DNA of 64,000 nucleotides from Blastomonas sp. CACIA14H2 (GTDB taxonomy: Bacteria > Pseudomonadota > Alphaproteobacteria > Sphingomonadales > Sphingomonadaceae): the NCBI GenBank assembly GCA_000503195.1, contig AYSC01000019.1, forward strand, positions 1-64,000. Reading direction: 5' to 3'. The first letter of the stretch is position 1. Every line of letters begins with the position of its first letter. This document shows positions 47,469-56,313 of this stretch, in pieces. The translations under genes were made by a program, and so were the position numbers. Under the pieces are notes generated by a model, which was not told the DNA's origin, did no database searches, and was given only the letters and a program-made list of their open reading frames with translations.

Positions 47469-48413
47469 TCAGACCGGCCGCGCGCCCGATCCCTTGCCGC
47501 CGCGATTGGCATATTCCTGGGTGCCGAGGTGATAGACCTTGTCTCCGCCCAGCACCGCCTGGTTGGAATAGGTAAAGCCCGGTGTCAGCCCGCGATACAG
47601 GTCGTCGAAATTGCGCTCGACCGTCTTGCGGAACAGCTCTTCGAAGCTGTCGATGACGAAATAGGTCGGCTGCATGTCCGAGATGACATAATCGGTGCGC
47701 ATCACCCGGTCGACCTCTAGATGGATGCGGTTGGGCGACTGCGCCTCGACCGAAAACACCGCTTCGAGCGGGCCCGACAGGATCCCCGCGCCATAGGCCT
47801 TGATGCCGTCGGCCTCGCGGATCAGCCCGAATTCGACCGTGTACCAATAGAGCGCGGACAGCGCCTTCAGCCGGTTATACGCCAGCGCCTTCCACCCGGC
47901 GCGGCCATATTCCTGCATGTAATCGGCATAGACCGGGTCGGTCAGCATCGGCACATGGCCGAACACGTCGTGGAAGACATCCGGCTCGGAGATATAGTGG
48001 AATTCCTCGCGTGAGCGGATGAAATTGCCCGCCGGAAAGCGCCGGTTGGCAAGATGATAGAAGAAGACGTGATCGGGAATCAGCATCGGCACCGGCACCA
48101 CCGTCCAGCCGGTGATCGCCTGCAATTCCTCGCTCATCGCCCCGAAATCGGGCACGCCGCCGCGCCCCAGATCGAGCCGGTCGAGCCCTGCCAGGAAGCT
48201 GCTCGCCGCACGACCGGGCAGCACGTCCATCTGCTGCGCGAACAGATCGTCCCAGATGGCATGTTCTTCCGAGGTGTAGGCGCGCTGCTGCGGCTCGAGC
48301 CAGTCCTCGCCGAGGTGCGACGGGCGCACCAGCGGCGCGACGAAGGTTTGGGCAGGGACATCGGGAATGACCGAATAGTCCATAGCACCGGGCTTGATGA
48401 GCAGGCTTTCCAT
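47469..48413 (-). CDS. phhA: phenylalanine 4-monooxygenase
   Basis: A non-haem iron, pterin-dependent enzyme converting phenylalanine to tyrosine. The 314-aa protein shows the catalytic core: MLIPDHVFFYHLANRRFPAG, then HDVFGHVPMLTDPVYADYMQ with the two iron-ligand His residues, then LYWYTVEFGLI with the ligand Glu. The ATG at 48413 follows CAGGGGAAAG. A divergent AsnC-type regulator gene starts 134 bp away and is the probable controller. Confidence 0.95.
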   Translation of the reverse strand: MESLLIKPGAMDYSVIPDVPAQTFVAPLVRPSHLGEDWLEPQQRAYTSEEHAIWDDLFAQQMDVLPGRAASSFLAGLDRLDLGRGGVPDFGAMSEELQAITGWTVVPVPMLIPDHVFFYHLANRRFPAGNFIRSREEFHYISEPDVFHDVFGHVPMLTDPVYADYMQEYGRAGWKALAYNRLKALSALYWYTVEFGLIREADGIKAYGAGILSGPLEAVFSVEAQSPNRIHLEVDRVMRTDYVISDMQPTYFVIDSFEELFRKTVERNFDDLYRGLTPGFTYSNQAVLGGDKVYHLGTQEYANRGGKGSGARPV

Positions 48414-48500
48414 GGCTTTCCCCTGTTGAATGCTGGAGCGGGATATATAACACCGGCCAAGCGAAAAATCCTGCCTCATTCTTGCCCGGAGCAAGCCGCT

Positions 48501-48516
48501 GGAAGAAGCTTCTTCC
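48501..48516. promoter_or_regulatory. 16-bp perfect palindrome between phhA and asnC-type gene
   Basis: GGAAGAAGCTTCTTCC is self-complementary and lies 32 bp upstream of the regulator start and 88 bp upstream of phhA. It is a good candidate operator for the Lrp/AsnC protein. A TATATAA stretch at 48450-48456 on the phhA side may be part of the phhA promoter. Confidence 0.55.
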
Positions 48517-48547
48517 ATTTTCATACCAGAAATGGCAAATCCTTGCC

Positions 48548-49009
48548 ATGATCGATCTGGACACAGAAGATATGCGCATCCTGCGCGCGCTGCAGGACAA
48601 CGGCCGCATGACCAACGCGGAACTCGCCGAAACCGTCGGCATGTCCGCCTCGCCCTGCTGGCGGCGGGTGCGGCGGCTGGAGGCGGACGGCGTCATCCGC
48701 GGCTATACGGCACGGCTGAGCAGGCGCGCGCTGGGCCTGGGCGTGCTCGCCTATGTCAGCGTCGAGATCGCCGACCATGGCGAGGCGGTGACGCGAGACT
48801 TCGAGGCTGCGGTGGCCGATCTCGACGAGGTCATCGCCTGCCACCAGGTCACCGGCGGCGCGGACTATATCCTCACCGTGGTCAGCCGCGACCTCGACAG
48901 CTATGCCGATTTCGCAAACACGAAGCTGCGCCCGATCGCGGGGATCAAGGCGATCAGCACCAGCTTCGTGCTCAAGGAAGCGAAGGCGCAGAGTGGGTTG
49001 CCGGTTTAG
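48548..49009 (+). CDS. Lrp/AsnC-family transcriptional regulator
   Basis: A 153-aa regulator with an N-terminal helix-turn-helix (LDTEDMRILRALQDNGRMTN, AELAETVGMSASPCWRRVRR, LEADGVIRGYTARLS) and a C-terminal RAM ligand-binding domain (DEVIACHQVTGGADYILTVV). It is divergent from phhA, so it likely senses an aromatic amino acid and controls phhA. The ATG at 48548 gives the standard N-terminus. Confidence 0.94.
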   Translation: MIDLDTEDMRILRALQDNGRMTNAELAETVGMSASPCWRRVRRLEADGVIRGYTARLSRRALGLGVLAYVSVEIADHGEAVTRDFEAAVADLDEVIACHQVTGGADYILTVVSRDLDSYADFANTKLRPIAGIKAISTSFVLKEAKAQSGLPV

Positions 49010-49101
49010 GGGGATAAGTCCAGTTTTGGGGGCTGGCTGTCAGGGCCTTGGCGGCGAGTTATGGGTGGCTTGCTGCCGCTGGCCAGTTTATCTCCGATCG
49101 C

Positions 49102-49536
49102 ATGACCAACCGCGCCAACCTCACTGCTTTCGAAGTTGAAACGATGGGTGAAAGCACCGGTCACTGTGATTGTTGTGGAAAGGAAAGCCGCCGCGTCTGG
49201 GGGATGGTTCATCACCAAAACGGCCCGAGCGTAGCTGCATACTGGATCCACTGGACAGCCGGGCACCTCAGCGAACCGGGAGCCAGCCTCGACCTTGTCA
49301 TTGGCAAATGGGGCGAGGGCACCGACGCATACGACCGGTTTGGCGTTGCATTGGCGCATCGCCAACTGGATGACGGTACGCCGTCCCTCATGGTTGTTGA
49401 TCCGGATGAACGGTTCAGCGGCGTAGACTTGGCTGCCACAGCCTTGAAGCGAGGCGATGTGATAAACACGCCTTTAGCCGATCAGGTGTTTTCACTCGTG
49501 GACTCAATTTACCTGCAGGACGGTCGCTTCTTTTGA
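49102..49536 (+). CDS. hypothetical protein with CxxC
   Basis: A 144-aa protein, not recognised. A CDCCGKESRRVWGMVHHQNG segment near the N-terminus suggests a small zinc-binding or Cys-paired site, followed by AAYWIHWTAGHLSEPGASLD and a region with MVVDPDERFSGVDLAATALK. There is no signal peptide or membrane helix. The base composition is lower in GC than its neighbours. The start at 49102 is chosen over 49048 because the upstream codons look non-coding, but it is uncertain. Confidence 0.6.
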   Translation: MTNRANLTAFEVETMGESTGHCDCCGKESRRVWGMVHHQNGPSVAAYWIHWTAGHLSEPGASLDLVIGKWGEGTDAYDRFGVALAHRQLDDGTPSLMVVDPDERFSGVDLAATALKRGDVINTPLADQVFSLVDSIYLQDGRFF

Positions 49537-50083
49537 ATTGGCTCATGTCTGGAGCGGGGTCGTTTTCAGCACGGCCGCTTTTCTAGAGAGCCTCCAGAGC
49601 CGCCACTCCCTCCGCTCAGCCTGAGCGCAGTCGAAGGCCCCGCGCTAGCCACATCGTCACCCTGAACTCGTTTCAGGGTCCATTTCTCCCCACGCGGCTT
49701 CGGCTGTTGGGGCGCGATGGATGCTGAAACAAGTTCAGCATGACGGGTTGTGGCAGGCCCTGCCCAACCTCCTGTTATCGCGCCGTTTTCCGGCGAAAGC
49801 CGGAAACCAGGGTACTGCGAGCGACTCGATGCGCTTGACGGAGCCTTGAGACGACATTCGACCTCTTCGCGGCTTCGCGCCTTCGCGTGAACCCTTTTCA
49901 ACAGCAGTTTCACGCGAAGCCGCGAAGCCGCGAAGACAGTTTTGGCGGCAGGTGCGAGCGCTTCAGGACCCCTGGGCTCCGGCTTTCGCCGGAGAGCGGC
50001 CTGGGGTTATCGTCTGCGCGGGGGCTTCGACAGGCTCAGCCTGAGCGGGGTGGAGTGCGGCGAGGCGCGCGATGCCGCTGCCC
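49537..50083. repeat. 547-bp cluster of at least six palindromic repeats
   Basis: This gene-free stretch packs several repeat families in a row: CCGCTCAGCCTGAGCGCAGTC-type at 49608-49640; the CCCTGAACTCGTTTCAGGG / TGCTGAAACAAGTTCAGCA pair at 49658-49745; CCGGCGAAAGCCGG at 49789-49803; a long inverted pair CTTCGCGGCTTCGCG... / ...CGCGAAGCCGCGAAG at 49866-49938; CTCCGGCTTTCGCCGGAG at 49978-49995; and CTTCGACAGGCTCAGCCTGAGCGG at 50025-50050. The CCGGCGAAAGCCGG and CTCCGGC units are the ones also found inside glyS. Confidence 0.85.
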
Positions 50084-51460
50084 TTACCCCGCAATCACCC
50101 CGTACAGATCATGCTCGTCGGCATCCTCGACCAGCACATCGACGAACGATCCCGGCTCCAGCCCTTCCGGCACGTCGCGCAGGTACACATGGCCGTCGAT
50201 CTCGGGCGCGTCGGCCTGCGAGCGGCCGGTGGCGCCGATCGAGCCGTCTTCCTCGTCGGGCTCGCCGACCTCGTCGATGATGACGGGCAGCGTGCGGCCG
50301 ACCTTGGCGGCGAGTTTCGCGGCGCTGATCGCGGCGGTCTTTTCCATCAGCCGCTGGTAGCGTTCTTCCTTCACCTCTTCGGGCACCGGATCGGACAGGC
50401 TGTTGGCCGCCGCGCCCTCGACCGGCTCGAAGCGGAAGCCACCGACGCGGTCGAGCTGTGCTTCGTCGAGCCAGTCGAGCAGATACTGGAAGTCCGCCTC
50501 GGTCTCGCCGGGAAAGCCGACGACGAACGACGAGCGGATGGTGATATCGGGCGCGATCTGACGCCAGGCCTTGATCCGGTCGAGCACCTTGGCCTCGTTA
50601 GCCGGGCGCTTCATGCGCTTGAGCACGCTGGGCGCGGCGTGCTGGAACGGGATGTCGAGATAGGGCGTGAGCAGCCCTTCGGCCATCAGCGGAATGACCT
50701 GGTCGACATGCGGATAGGGATAGACATAATGCAGCCGCACCCAGGGGCCCTTGCCCTCCGCTGTGCGCAGACCGCCCAGTTCGCGTGCCAGATCGGTCAT
50801 GTGCGCGCGGACCTGGCGGCCCTTCCACTCGCGTGGCTCGTGCCGGGTATCGACGCCATAAGCCGAGGTGTCCTGGCTGATGACGAGCAGTTCGCGCGTG
50901 CCCGCTGCCACCAGCTTTTCCGCCTCGCGCAGCACCGCATCGATCCGGCGGCTGGCGAGATCGCCGCGCAACGAGGGGATGATGCAGAACGAGCAGCGAT
51001 GGTTGCAGCCTTCGGAAATCTTCAGATAGCTGTAATGGCGCGGGGTCAGCTTGATCCCGCCTTCGGGCACCAGATCAATGAACGCGCCGCGCGCCGGCGG
51101 AGCGGCATCGTGCACCGCCTGAACCACGTCCTCATACTGATGCGCGCCGGTGACCGCGAGCACGTCGGGGAAGCGCGCGCGGATGACATCGGCCTCGTTG
51201 CCCATGCAGCCAGTCACGATCACGCGGCCATTCTCGGCCATCGCCTCGCCGATCGCCTCGAGGCTCTCTTCCTTGGCGCTGTCGAGAAAGCCGCAGGTGT
51301 TGACCAGCACGACGTCCGCGCCGGCATAATCGCCGGACATCTGATAGCCCTCGGCGCGCAGCTTGGTGAGGATGCGTTCGGAATCGACCAGCGCCTTGGG
51401 GCAGCCGAGCGAGACCATGCCGACTTTCGGCGGGGCGGGGATCGTGATGGGGGTGGACAT
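50084..51460 (-). CDS. rimO: ribosomal protein S12 methylthiotransferase
   Basis: A radical-SAM enzyme adding a methylthio group to Asp of ribosomal protein S12. The 458-aa protein has an N-terminal MTTase domain ([47 protein letters not shown]), the radical-SAM cluster motif [11 protein letters not shown], and a C-terminal TRAM domain ending with [20 protein letters not shown]. The ATG at 51460 gives a normal-length N-terminus; upstream codons are extra. Confidence 0.95.
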   Translation of the reverse strand: MSTPITIPAPPKVGMVSLGCPKALVDSERILTKLRAEGYQMSGDYAGADVVLVNTCGFLDSAKEESLEAIGEAMAENGRVIVTGCMGNEADVIRARFPDVLAVTGAHQYEDVVQAVHDAAPPARGAFIDLVPEGGIKLTPRHYSYLKISEGCNHRCSFCIIPSLRGDLASRRIDAVLREAEKLVAAGTRELLVISQDTSAYGVDTRHEPREWKGRQVRAHMTDLARELGGLRTAEGKGPWVRLHYVYPYPHVDQVIPLMAEGLLTPYLDIPFQHAAPSVLKRMKRPANEAKVLDRIKAWRQIAPDITIRSSFVVGFPGETEADFQYLLDWLDEAQLDRVGGFRFEPVEGAAANSLSDPVPEEVKEERYQRLMEKTAAISAAKLAAKVGRTLPVIIDEVGEPDEEDGSIGATGRSQADAPEIDGHVYLRDVPEGLEPGSFVDVLVEDADEHDLYGVIAG

Positions 51461-51542
51461 GATGGCCGGGCGCATAGGCGTTTTGCGCGGCTTTGTCATC
51501 GGCGAAGTGCGATGGCACCGGGCGCCCGGTCGCGCGAGCAAG

Positions 51543-52622
51543 TCACCCCCGCCGCGCGCCCGCCTCGTACCAGCCGCGCGAGCGCTTCACCATCGCCACG
51601 ATGGTCAGCATCACCGGCACCTCGACGAGCACGCCGACCACGGTCGCGAGCGCCGCGCCCGAGTTGAGACCGAACAGCGCGATCGCGGCCGCCACCGCCA
51701 GCTCGAAGAAATTCGATGCCCCGATCAGGCAGGAGGGCGCGCCGATATTCCACGCCACACCCAACTGGCGGTTCATCCAATAGGCGAGAAAGGCGATGAA
51801 ATAGACCTGGATGAGGATCGGCACCGCGAGCAGCAGGATCACCAGCGGGCTGGCGAGGATCGTCTCGCCCTGAAAGGCGAAGAGCAGCACCAGCGTGCTC
51901 AGCAGCGCGAGCAGCGACAGCGGCTGGATGCGCCCCAGGAACCGTTCGAGCGTCGCTTCGCCCCGCTGGGCCAGCAGCGCGCGCCTGAGAACCTGCGCGA
52001 TGATCAGCGGAATGACGATATACAGCCCGACCGACAGCAACAGCGTGTCCCAGGGGATGGTGATCGAAGCGACGCCGAGCAGCAACCCGACGATCGGGGC
52101 AAAGGCGACGAGCATCACCGTGTCGTTGAGCGCCACCTGGCTGAGCGTGAAATTGGCGTCGCCGTTGCACAGGTTCGACCAGACGAACACCATCGCGGTA
52201 CAAGGTGCCGCCCCCAGCAGGATCAGCCCGGCGATATAGGACGGAATTTCGCCTGCCGGCAGCAGCGGGGCGAAAAGCCATTCCAGGAAGATGATGCCGA
52301 GCACCGCCATGGTGAACGGCTTGACCGCCCAGTTGACGAACAGGGTCACGCCGATGCCTCGCCATTGCGACCCGACCGCGCCCAGCGCGCCGAAATCGAT
52401 GCGGATCAGCATGGGGATGATCATCAGCCAGATCAGCACCGCGACGGGCAGGTTGACGTTGGCCACTTCCGCAGCGGCGACCAGCGCGAAAAAGCCGGGC
52501 ATCAGCGCGCCCAGACCGATTCCCGCGACGATGCACAGGGCAACCCAGAGGCTCAGGTACTTCTCGAAAAAGCCGATCCCCGCTGGCGGCGCAGCGGTCT
52601 CGGCGGTCACGCTCTGGTTCAT
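51543..52622 (-). CDS. acr3: ACR3-family arsenite efflux transporter
   Basis: An inner-membrane As(III) exporter. The 359-aa protein has about ten hydrophobic segments. The conserved Cys is in [20 protein letters not shown], and the later motif is [20 protein letters not shown]. The ATG at 52622 overlaps the arsC stop (ATGA), so it is translationally coupled and is the last gene of arsR-arsI-arsC-acr3. Confidence 0.94.
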   Translation of the reverse strand: MNQSVTAETAAPPAGIGFFEKYLSLWVALCIVAGIGLGALMPGFFALVAAAEVANVNLPVAVLIWLMIIPMLIRIDFGALGAVGSQWRGIGVTLFVNWAVKPFTMAVLGIIFLEWLFAPLLPAGEIPSYIAGLILLGAAPCTAMVFVWSNLCNGDANFTLSQVALNDTVMLVAFAPIVGLLLGVASITIPWDTLLLSVGLYIVIPLIIAQVLRRALLAQRGEATLERFLGRIQPLSLLALLSTLVLLFAFQGETILASPLVILLLAVPILIQVYFIAFLAYWMNRQLGVAWNIGAPSCLIGASNFFELAVAAAIALFGLNSGAALATVVGVLVEVPVMLTIVAMVKRSRGWYEAGARRG

Positions 52623-53125
52623 GCAATCGATTCTTTTCCTGGGGTGGCACCGCTCATCTGGCCGATACGGGCCAGAAGCGGAGGGAAATCGGGCGACATG
52701 ATCTGGGACAGATCGCATGCGAGCAGCGCCTCGATCCGCGCCCGCATCTGCTCGTACGCGGTCTCGAACGCCGCGCGCTGCCCCTCGCCGTCGACAGCAG
52801 CCGGATCGACAATGCCCCAGTGCGCCTTGATCGCGCGACCGGGGAAGATCGGGCAGACCTCGCCCGCGGCATTGTCGCACACGGTAATGACGATATCGAT
52901 CGGCGGCGCGCCGGGCGCGGCGAATTCGTCCCAGCTCTTGGACCGGAAGTCGCCCGTGATCCCGCGTTCGGCCAGCACCTGCAAAGCCATCGGATGCGGC
53001 GCCTCCTTGGGGAAGCTGCCCGCCGAATGGGCCTGGAGGCGCCCGCCGCCCATATGGTTGGCGAGCGCTTCGGCCAGGATCGAGCGCGCCGAGTTGCCGG
53101 TGCACAGGAACAGGATGCTGGTCAT
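52619..53125 (-). CDS. arsC: arsenate reductase, low-molecular-weight phosphatase type
   Basis: Reduces As(V) to As(III) for export. The 168-aa protein has the PTP-like loop LCTGNSARSILAEAL (CX5R) and downstream redox Cys residues in VCDNAAGEVCPIFPG, typical of thioredoxin-coupled ArsC. It is 13 bp from arsI and overlaps acr3. Confidence 0.94.
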   Translation of the reverse strand: MTSILFLCTGNSARSILAEALANHMGGGRLQAHSAGSFPKEAPHPMALQVLAERGITGDFRSKSWDEFAAPGAPPIDIVITVCDNAAGEVCPIFPGRAIKAHWGIVDPAAVDGEGQRAAFETAYEQMRARIEALLACDLSQIMSPDFPPLLARIGQMSGATPGKESIA

Positions 53126-53138
53126 GGCGCGCACCCGA

Positions 53139-53582
53139 TCACATTGTCGGGCAGCAGGTGGTTTCGGGCGCGCTCAGCGTACCCTTGGCGAGCGGGCCGG
53201 GGTCGCCATAGACGGTGGCCTCGCCATCGGTGTAAAAGGCCTCCCACACGATACCATTGGGGTCCTTCACCCAGCTCTTCTCCGAGCGGGCATAGCAGCA
53301 GGTGGTCTTGCCTTCTTCCAGCACCGGCTGGTCGGCCCTGGCGAGCCCGGCATAGACCTCGGCCAGTTCATCGGTGTTCTCCGCCTGGATGCCGAGATGC
53401 TCGATGCCCTCGCTGGCGCCGCAACCGGCGACCGAGATCGCGAAATTCACGCGCGGATCGTCGAGCTGCCACTTGGCGTAATCGGACTTCACCACCGTCG
53501 GCTCTGCGCCGAACATCGCAGAATAGAAGGCGATCGAGCCATCGAGATCGCGGGTCTTGGCGTGGACGTGCATGCGCTTCAT
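53139..53582 (-). CDS. arsI: ArsI/CadI-family VOC metalloprotein
   Basis: A 147-aa vicinal-oxygen-chelate protein: MKRMHVHAKTRDLDGSIAFY, EHLGIQAENTDELAEVYAGL, and the thiol pair in KTTCCYARSEKSWVKDPNG with WEAFYTDGEA. ArsI enzymes use such a Cys pair to bind organoarsenicals and break the C-As bond; CadI members bind cadmium. The ars operon context favours ArsI, but the substrate is not proven. Confidence 0.85.
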   Translation of the reverse strand: MKRMHVHAKTRDLDGSIAFYSAMFGAEPTVVKSDYAKWQLDDPRVNFAISVAGCGASEGIEHLGIQAENTDELAEVYAGLARADQPVLEEGKTTCCYARSEKSWVKDPNGIVWEAFYTDGEATVYGDPGPLAKGTLSAPETTCCPTM

Positions 53583-53607
53583 CGGTCTTCTCCTTGGATG
53601 GGCGGGT

Positions 53608-53958
53608 TCAGCAGCCGGAGCCCCGGCAGCAATTTTCGGTGAGGAAGCCGACCAGCGCTGCCATCGCGGCGAAGTCGGCGGAATAGATGAGCGACCGGCT
53701 CTCGCGGCGCTGCACGATCAGCCCGGCCTGCATCATCTGATTGAGATGGAAGGACAATGACGAGCGCGGGATTCCGAGCCGGTCTGCCAGGTCACCCGCG
53801 CTCACGCCCTCGGGGCCGGCCTCCACCAGCAGGCGAAAGGCGGCGAGCCGATGCTCCTGCGCCAGCGCGGCAAGCGCGGCGATGACCGCAGCGCTGTCGA
53901 GCGCGCGGACGTCTTCGGACGGAGAAAGGGGCGAACAAGGGGCGAGCGTCGATTCCAT
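53608..53958 (-). CDS. arsR: ArsR/SmtB-family metalloregulator
   Basis: A 116-aa winged-helix repressor: LAALAQEHRLAAFRLLVEAG, then VSAGDLADRLGIPRSSLSFH, then LNQMMQAGLIVQRRESRSLI. Cys residues near the N-terminus (APCSPL) and the C-terminal CCRGSGC could bind As(III). It is the first gene of the operon; an ATTTCCA dyad overlaps the region directly upstream of its ATG (53958). Confidence 0.93.
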   Translation of the reverse strand: MESTLAPCSPLSPSEDVRALDSAAVIAALAALAQEHRLAAFRLLVEAGPEGVSAGDLADRLGIPRSSLSFHLNQMMQAGLIVQRRESRSLIYSADFAAMAALVGFLTENCCRGSGC

Positions 53959-53978
53959 ATTTCCAATATTATGGAAAT
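53959..53978. promoter_or_regulatory. ArsR operator-like dyad
   Basis: ATTTCCA-ATATTA-TGGAAAT: perfect 7-bp inverted arms with a 6-bp AT spacer, ending at the base before the arsR ATG. It covers the ribosome-binding region, so bound repressor would block the start of the operon. Confidence 0.7.
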
Positions 53979-54044
53979 GAAACCGTCTGTCAACCCGTCG
54001 CAGGGTAAACCTTTCGTCAACCAATTTGCCGCAATTTTGCCGCG

Positions 54045-54791
54045 ATGGCCCCCCGCTCTGTCCCCTTGCCCCTTCTGGCGATGGCCGCCGCGTTGTTCAT
54101 CGCGGCGCCGCCCGCGAACGCACAGGCGCCGCTGCTGCAATGCGTGCCCTATGCCCGGCAGGTCAGCGGCATCCAGATCTATGGCGATGCGCACAGCTGG
54201 TGGCAGCAGGCGGAAGGGAAATATGCGCGCGGTCAGCGGCCTGCGGTGGGCGCGGTGATGGCGTTCAAGCCCTATCGCTCGATGCAGCTCGGTCATGTCG
54301 CGACGGTCGCCAAGGTGATCGACAAGCGCCGGGTGCTGCTCGACCACGCCAACTGGTCTCCGATCGACGGGCGCAAGGGCCAGATCGAGCGCAATGTGCT
54401 GGCCGAGGATGTCTCGAGCGCCAATGACTGGAGCGAGGTGCGCGTCTGGTACGCGCCGATCGGCGGGCTCGGAACCACCCGCTATCCGGTGCACGGCTTC
54501 ATCTACCCGCAGGGGCGCGCGCCGAGCCAGTTGCAGGTGCCGCCGGTGCAGCTGGCCGCTGCCGAGGCCAAGCCGGGCAAGCTCAGCCGCGAAGAACGCA
54601 AGGCGCAGCGTCAGGCAGAAAAGGACGCGAAACGCCGCCTCAAGCAGATCGAGAAGCAGCGCCGCGAATATGCGAAATATCTGAAGAAGCAGGAAAAGGC
54701 GCGCAAGGCGACGGCGCAGGCCACGTCAGCCCCCGTGCCGCGCCTGCCGGTCGATCCGATCGGCGATCTGATCGCTTCAAGCGGCAGCTGA
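54045..54791 (+). CDS. secreted CHAP-domain amidase/peptidase
   Basis: A 248-aa protein with a signal peptide (LPLLAMAAALFIAAPPANA) and a CHAP domain: catalytic Cys in LLQCVPYARQVSGI, His in LGHVATVAKVI, and the polar partner in LLDHANWS. The C-terminal half is a highly charged coiled coil (REERKAQRQAEKDAKRRLKQ) probably used for cell-wall or partner contact. CHAP proteins cleave peptidoglycan peptide bonds. It is divergent from the ars operon. Confidence 0.9.
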   Translation: MAPRSVPLPLLAMAAALFIAAPPANAQAPLLQCVPYARQVSGIQIYGDAHSWWQQAEGKYARGQRPAVGAVMAFKPYRSMQLGHVATVAKVIDKRRVLLDHANWSPIDGRKGQIERNVLAEDVSSANDWSEVRVWYAPIGGLGTTRYPVHGFIYPQGRAPSQLQVPPVQLAAAEAKPGKLSREERKAQRQAEKDAKRRLKQIEKQRREYAKYLKKQEKARKATAQATSAPVPRLPVDPIGDLIASSGS

Positions 54792-54800
54792 CCCCAGCGG

Positions 54801-55121
54801 TCAGGCGCTGGCGACCGGCGCGTCATCGCCCAGATCCTTGTACCAGGCTTCGACCGGGCCGCTCAGCTTCAGCGTCAGCGGCTGGCCCTTGCGGTCCATC
54901 GTCTTGCCCGCCTGCACCCGGATCCAGCCTTCGGAAATGCAATATTCCTCGACATTGTTCTTCTCGACGCCCTTGAAGCGGATGCCGATGCCGCGGCCCA
55001 GCAGATCGGCATCGAAATGGGGGCTGCGCGGATTGATCGCGAGCCGGTCCGGCGGCACGTCCGCAGCGCCAGTCGCAGCGGCGGGGGTCTGTTCGGGGGT
55101 TTCCGGGGTCTCGGTCATCAT
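54801..55121 (-). CDS. DUF3297-family protein
   Basis: A 106-aa cytoplasmic protein with the DUF3297 core PHFDADLLGRGIGIRFKGVE then YCISEGWIRVQAGKTMDRKG. Common in proteobacteria, unknown function. The N-terminal 25 residues are Pro/Ala/Thr-rich and probably disordered. It converges on the CHAP gene with a 9-bp gap. Confidence 0.88.
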   Translation of the reverse strand: MMTETPETPEQTPAAATGAADVPPDRLAINPRSPHFDADLLGRGIGIRFKGVEKNNVEEYCISEGWIRVQAGKTMDRKGQPLTLKLSGPVEAWYKDLGDDAPVASA

Positions 55122-55163
55122 GGGGTCCGTTCTGGCAAATTCGTGCCGCGCCTTTAGCCAGCC

Positions 55164-56000
55164 CTAGCGGACATCGCAATAGACCTGCCGGATGATCCCC
55201 CGGTCGAGCAGCGCCTGGAATAGCCGAACCGCCCGATCCGGGCTGGAAAGATCGGCCACCTCGCCGGAATCGTCGACCGCCGCGCTGGCGACGACCAGCC
55301 GCAGGATCGCCAGCGGATCGGTGGTCAGCACGCGGCCCCGGCGCGGGGTGGACGCGGCATTGACCCCGACCACGCGCCCCTGCTCATCGAAGGTCGGCCC
55401 GCCGCTGATGCCGCTGAGCGGTCCATCGAAGCTGGGCAGCCGGTCGCCCTCGGCCCAGGCGAGGATCGGTTCGCTCTGCCCGCCGGGTCCGCCGCGCGAG
55501 GCAAAGGCAGCACCGAGAAAGCGCGAGACCACCACCGCCGGATTGCCCGCGGGAAAGCCCATATGATAGCCGAAGGCGCCCTCCTCGGGCAGCTCTTCGG
55601 TCAGCGCGAGCGCGAATTCAGGCAAAGGCCCCTGGCGGATGACCGACGCATCGGCCTCGCCGCTTTCGATGACGTCGCTGATCGCGTCGATCCCGTCCTC
55701 GGCCACCAGTCCGATCCGGTCGCAGCCATGCGTGACATGCTGTGCCGTCAGCCAGGTGCCGTCGCGATCGACCGCAAAGGCGGTACCCTGGCTGTCCTGT
55801 TGCGGGCCGGGATCGGCGATGACGAAACTCTCGCCGATATCGGGCATCGGGCGGCGCGGGCTGCGCGGATCGAACTGCTCGACGCTGAGCGGCGCATCGC
55901 CCCATTCGTCTTCATCGCCGCCGAACCAGACGAGCAGCAGCACCGCCCCCAGTATCCAGGGCAGGCAGCCGCGGCGGTTGGAGCGGCCGGACTTGCTCAT
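55164..56000 (-). CDS. membrane-anchored trypsin-like serine protease
   Basis: A 278-aa protein with one N-terminal membrane helix (CLPWILGAVLLLVWFGG) and a periplasmic chymotrypsin-fold domain. The triad is His in WLTAQHVTHGCDRIGL, Asp in SGEADASVIRQG and Ser in LSGISGGPTFDEQGRVVGV. No PDZ domain is present, so it differs from DegP. A Cys pair (HGC and the final YCDVR) may form a disulfide. Confidence 0.88.
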   Translation of the reverse strand: MSKSGRSNRRGCLPWILGAVLLLVWFGGDEDEWGDAPLSVEQFDPRSPRRPMPDIGESFVIADPGPQQDSQGTAFAVDRDGTWLTAQHVTHGCDRIGLVAEDGIDAISDVIESGEADASVIRQGPLPEFALALTEELPEEGAFGYHMGFPAGNPAVVVSRFLGAAFASRGGPGGQSEPILAWAEGDRLPSFDGPLSGISGGPTFDEQGRVVGVNAASTPRRGRVLTTDPLAILRLVVASAAVDDSGEVADLSSPDRAVRLFQALLDRGIIRQVYCDVR

Positions 56001-56313
56001 CGGCGGGCCCGACAGCGGGAACCAAAGGCGGGGTAATGCATAATTACGAGGCTAGTCGCGCGACAGACAGAATCAAGCTGCCGCGATGAGTTTTTCGTAA
56101 CAGATGAGAATACCCTGCACGCAATCAAGCTGAACCGGCATTATGAACATCTCTCTACAGATGTGTTAATCCAACGTTCAGCTCGATCGCAGCCGCCAAC
56201 ATAATGTGACAAAAAGACAACAGACACGTCACAAATTATAAAAGCGCGGAACCAGGTGCCACTCCGATAGGTTTGGCATCCGTCTGAATACCAAAAAGCA
56301 AGGACGCGAAAAC
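56001..56313. promoter_or_regulatory. AT-rich upstream region of the outer-membrane protein gene
   Basis: A 313-bp region, clearly more AT-rich than the surroundings, with no gene. It contains two copies of AATCAAGCTG (around 56071 and 56123), a possible -10 TATAAA near 56239, and AAGGA about 8 nt before the ATG at 56314. The AT richness suggests a strong promoter and possibly regulation of the barrel protein. Confidence 0.5.

Noticed and set aside
49537-50083. CRISPR array in the repeat-dense gap
   Set aside because: The repeats differ from one another, are palindromic, and have no regular unit-spacer pattern; no cas genes are present.
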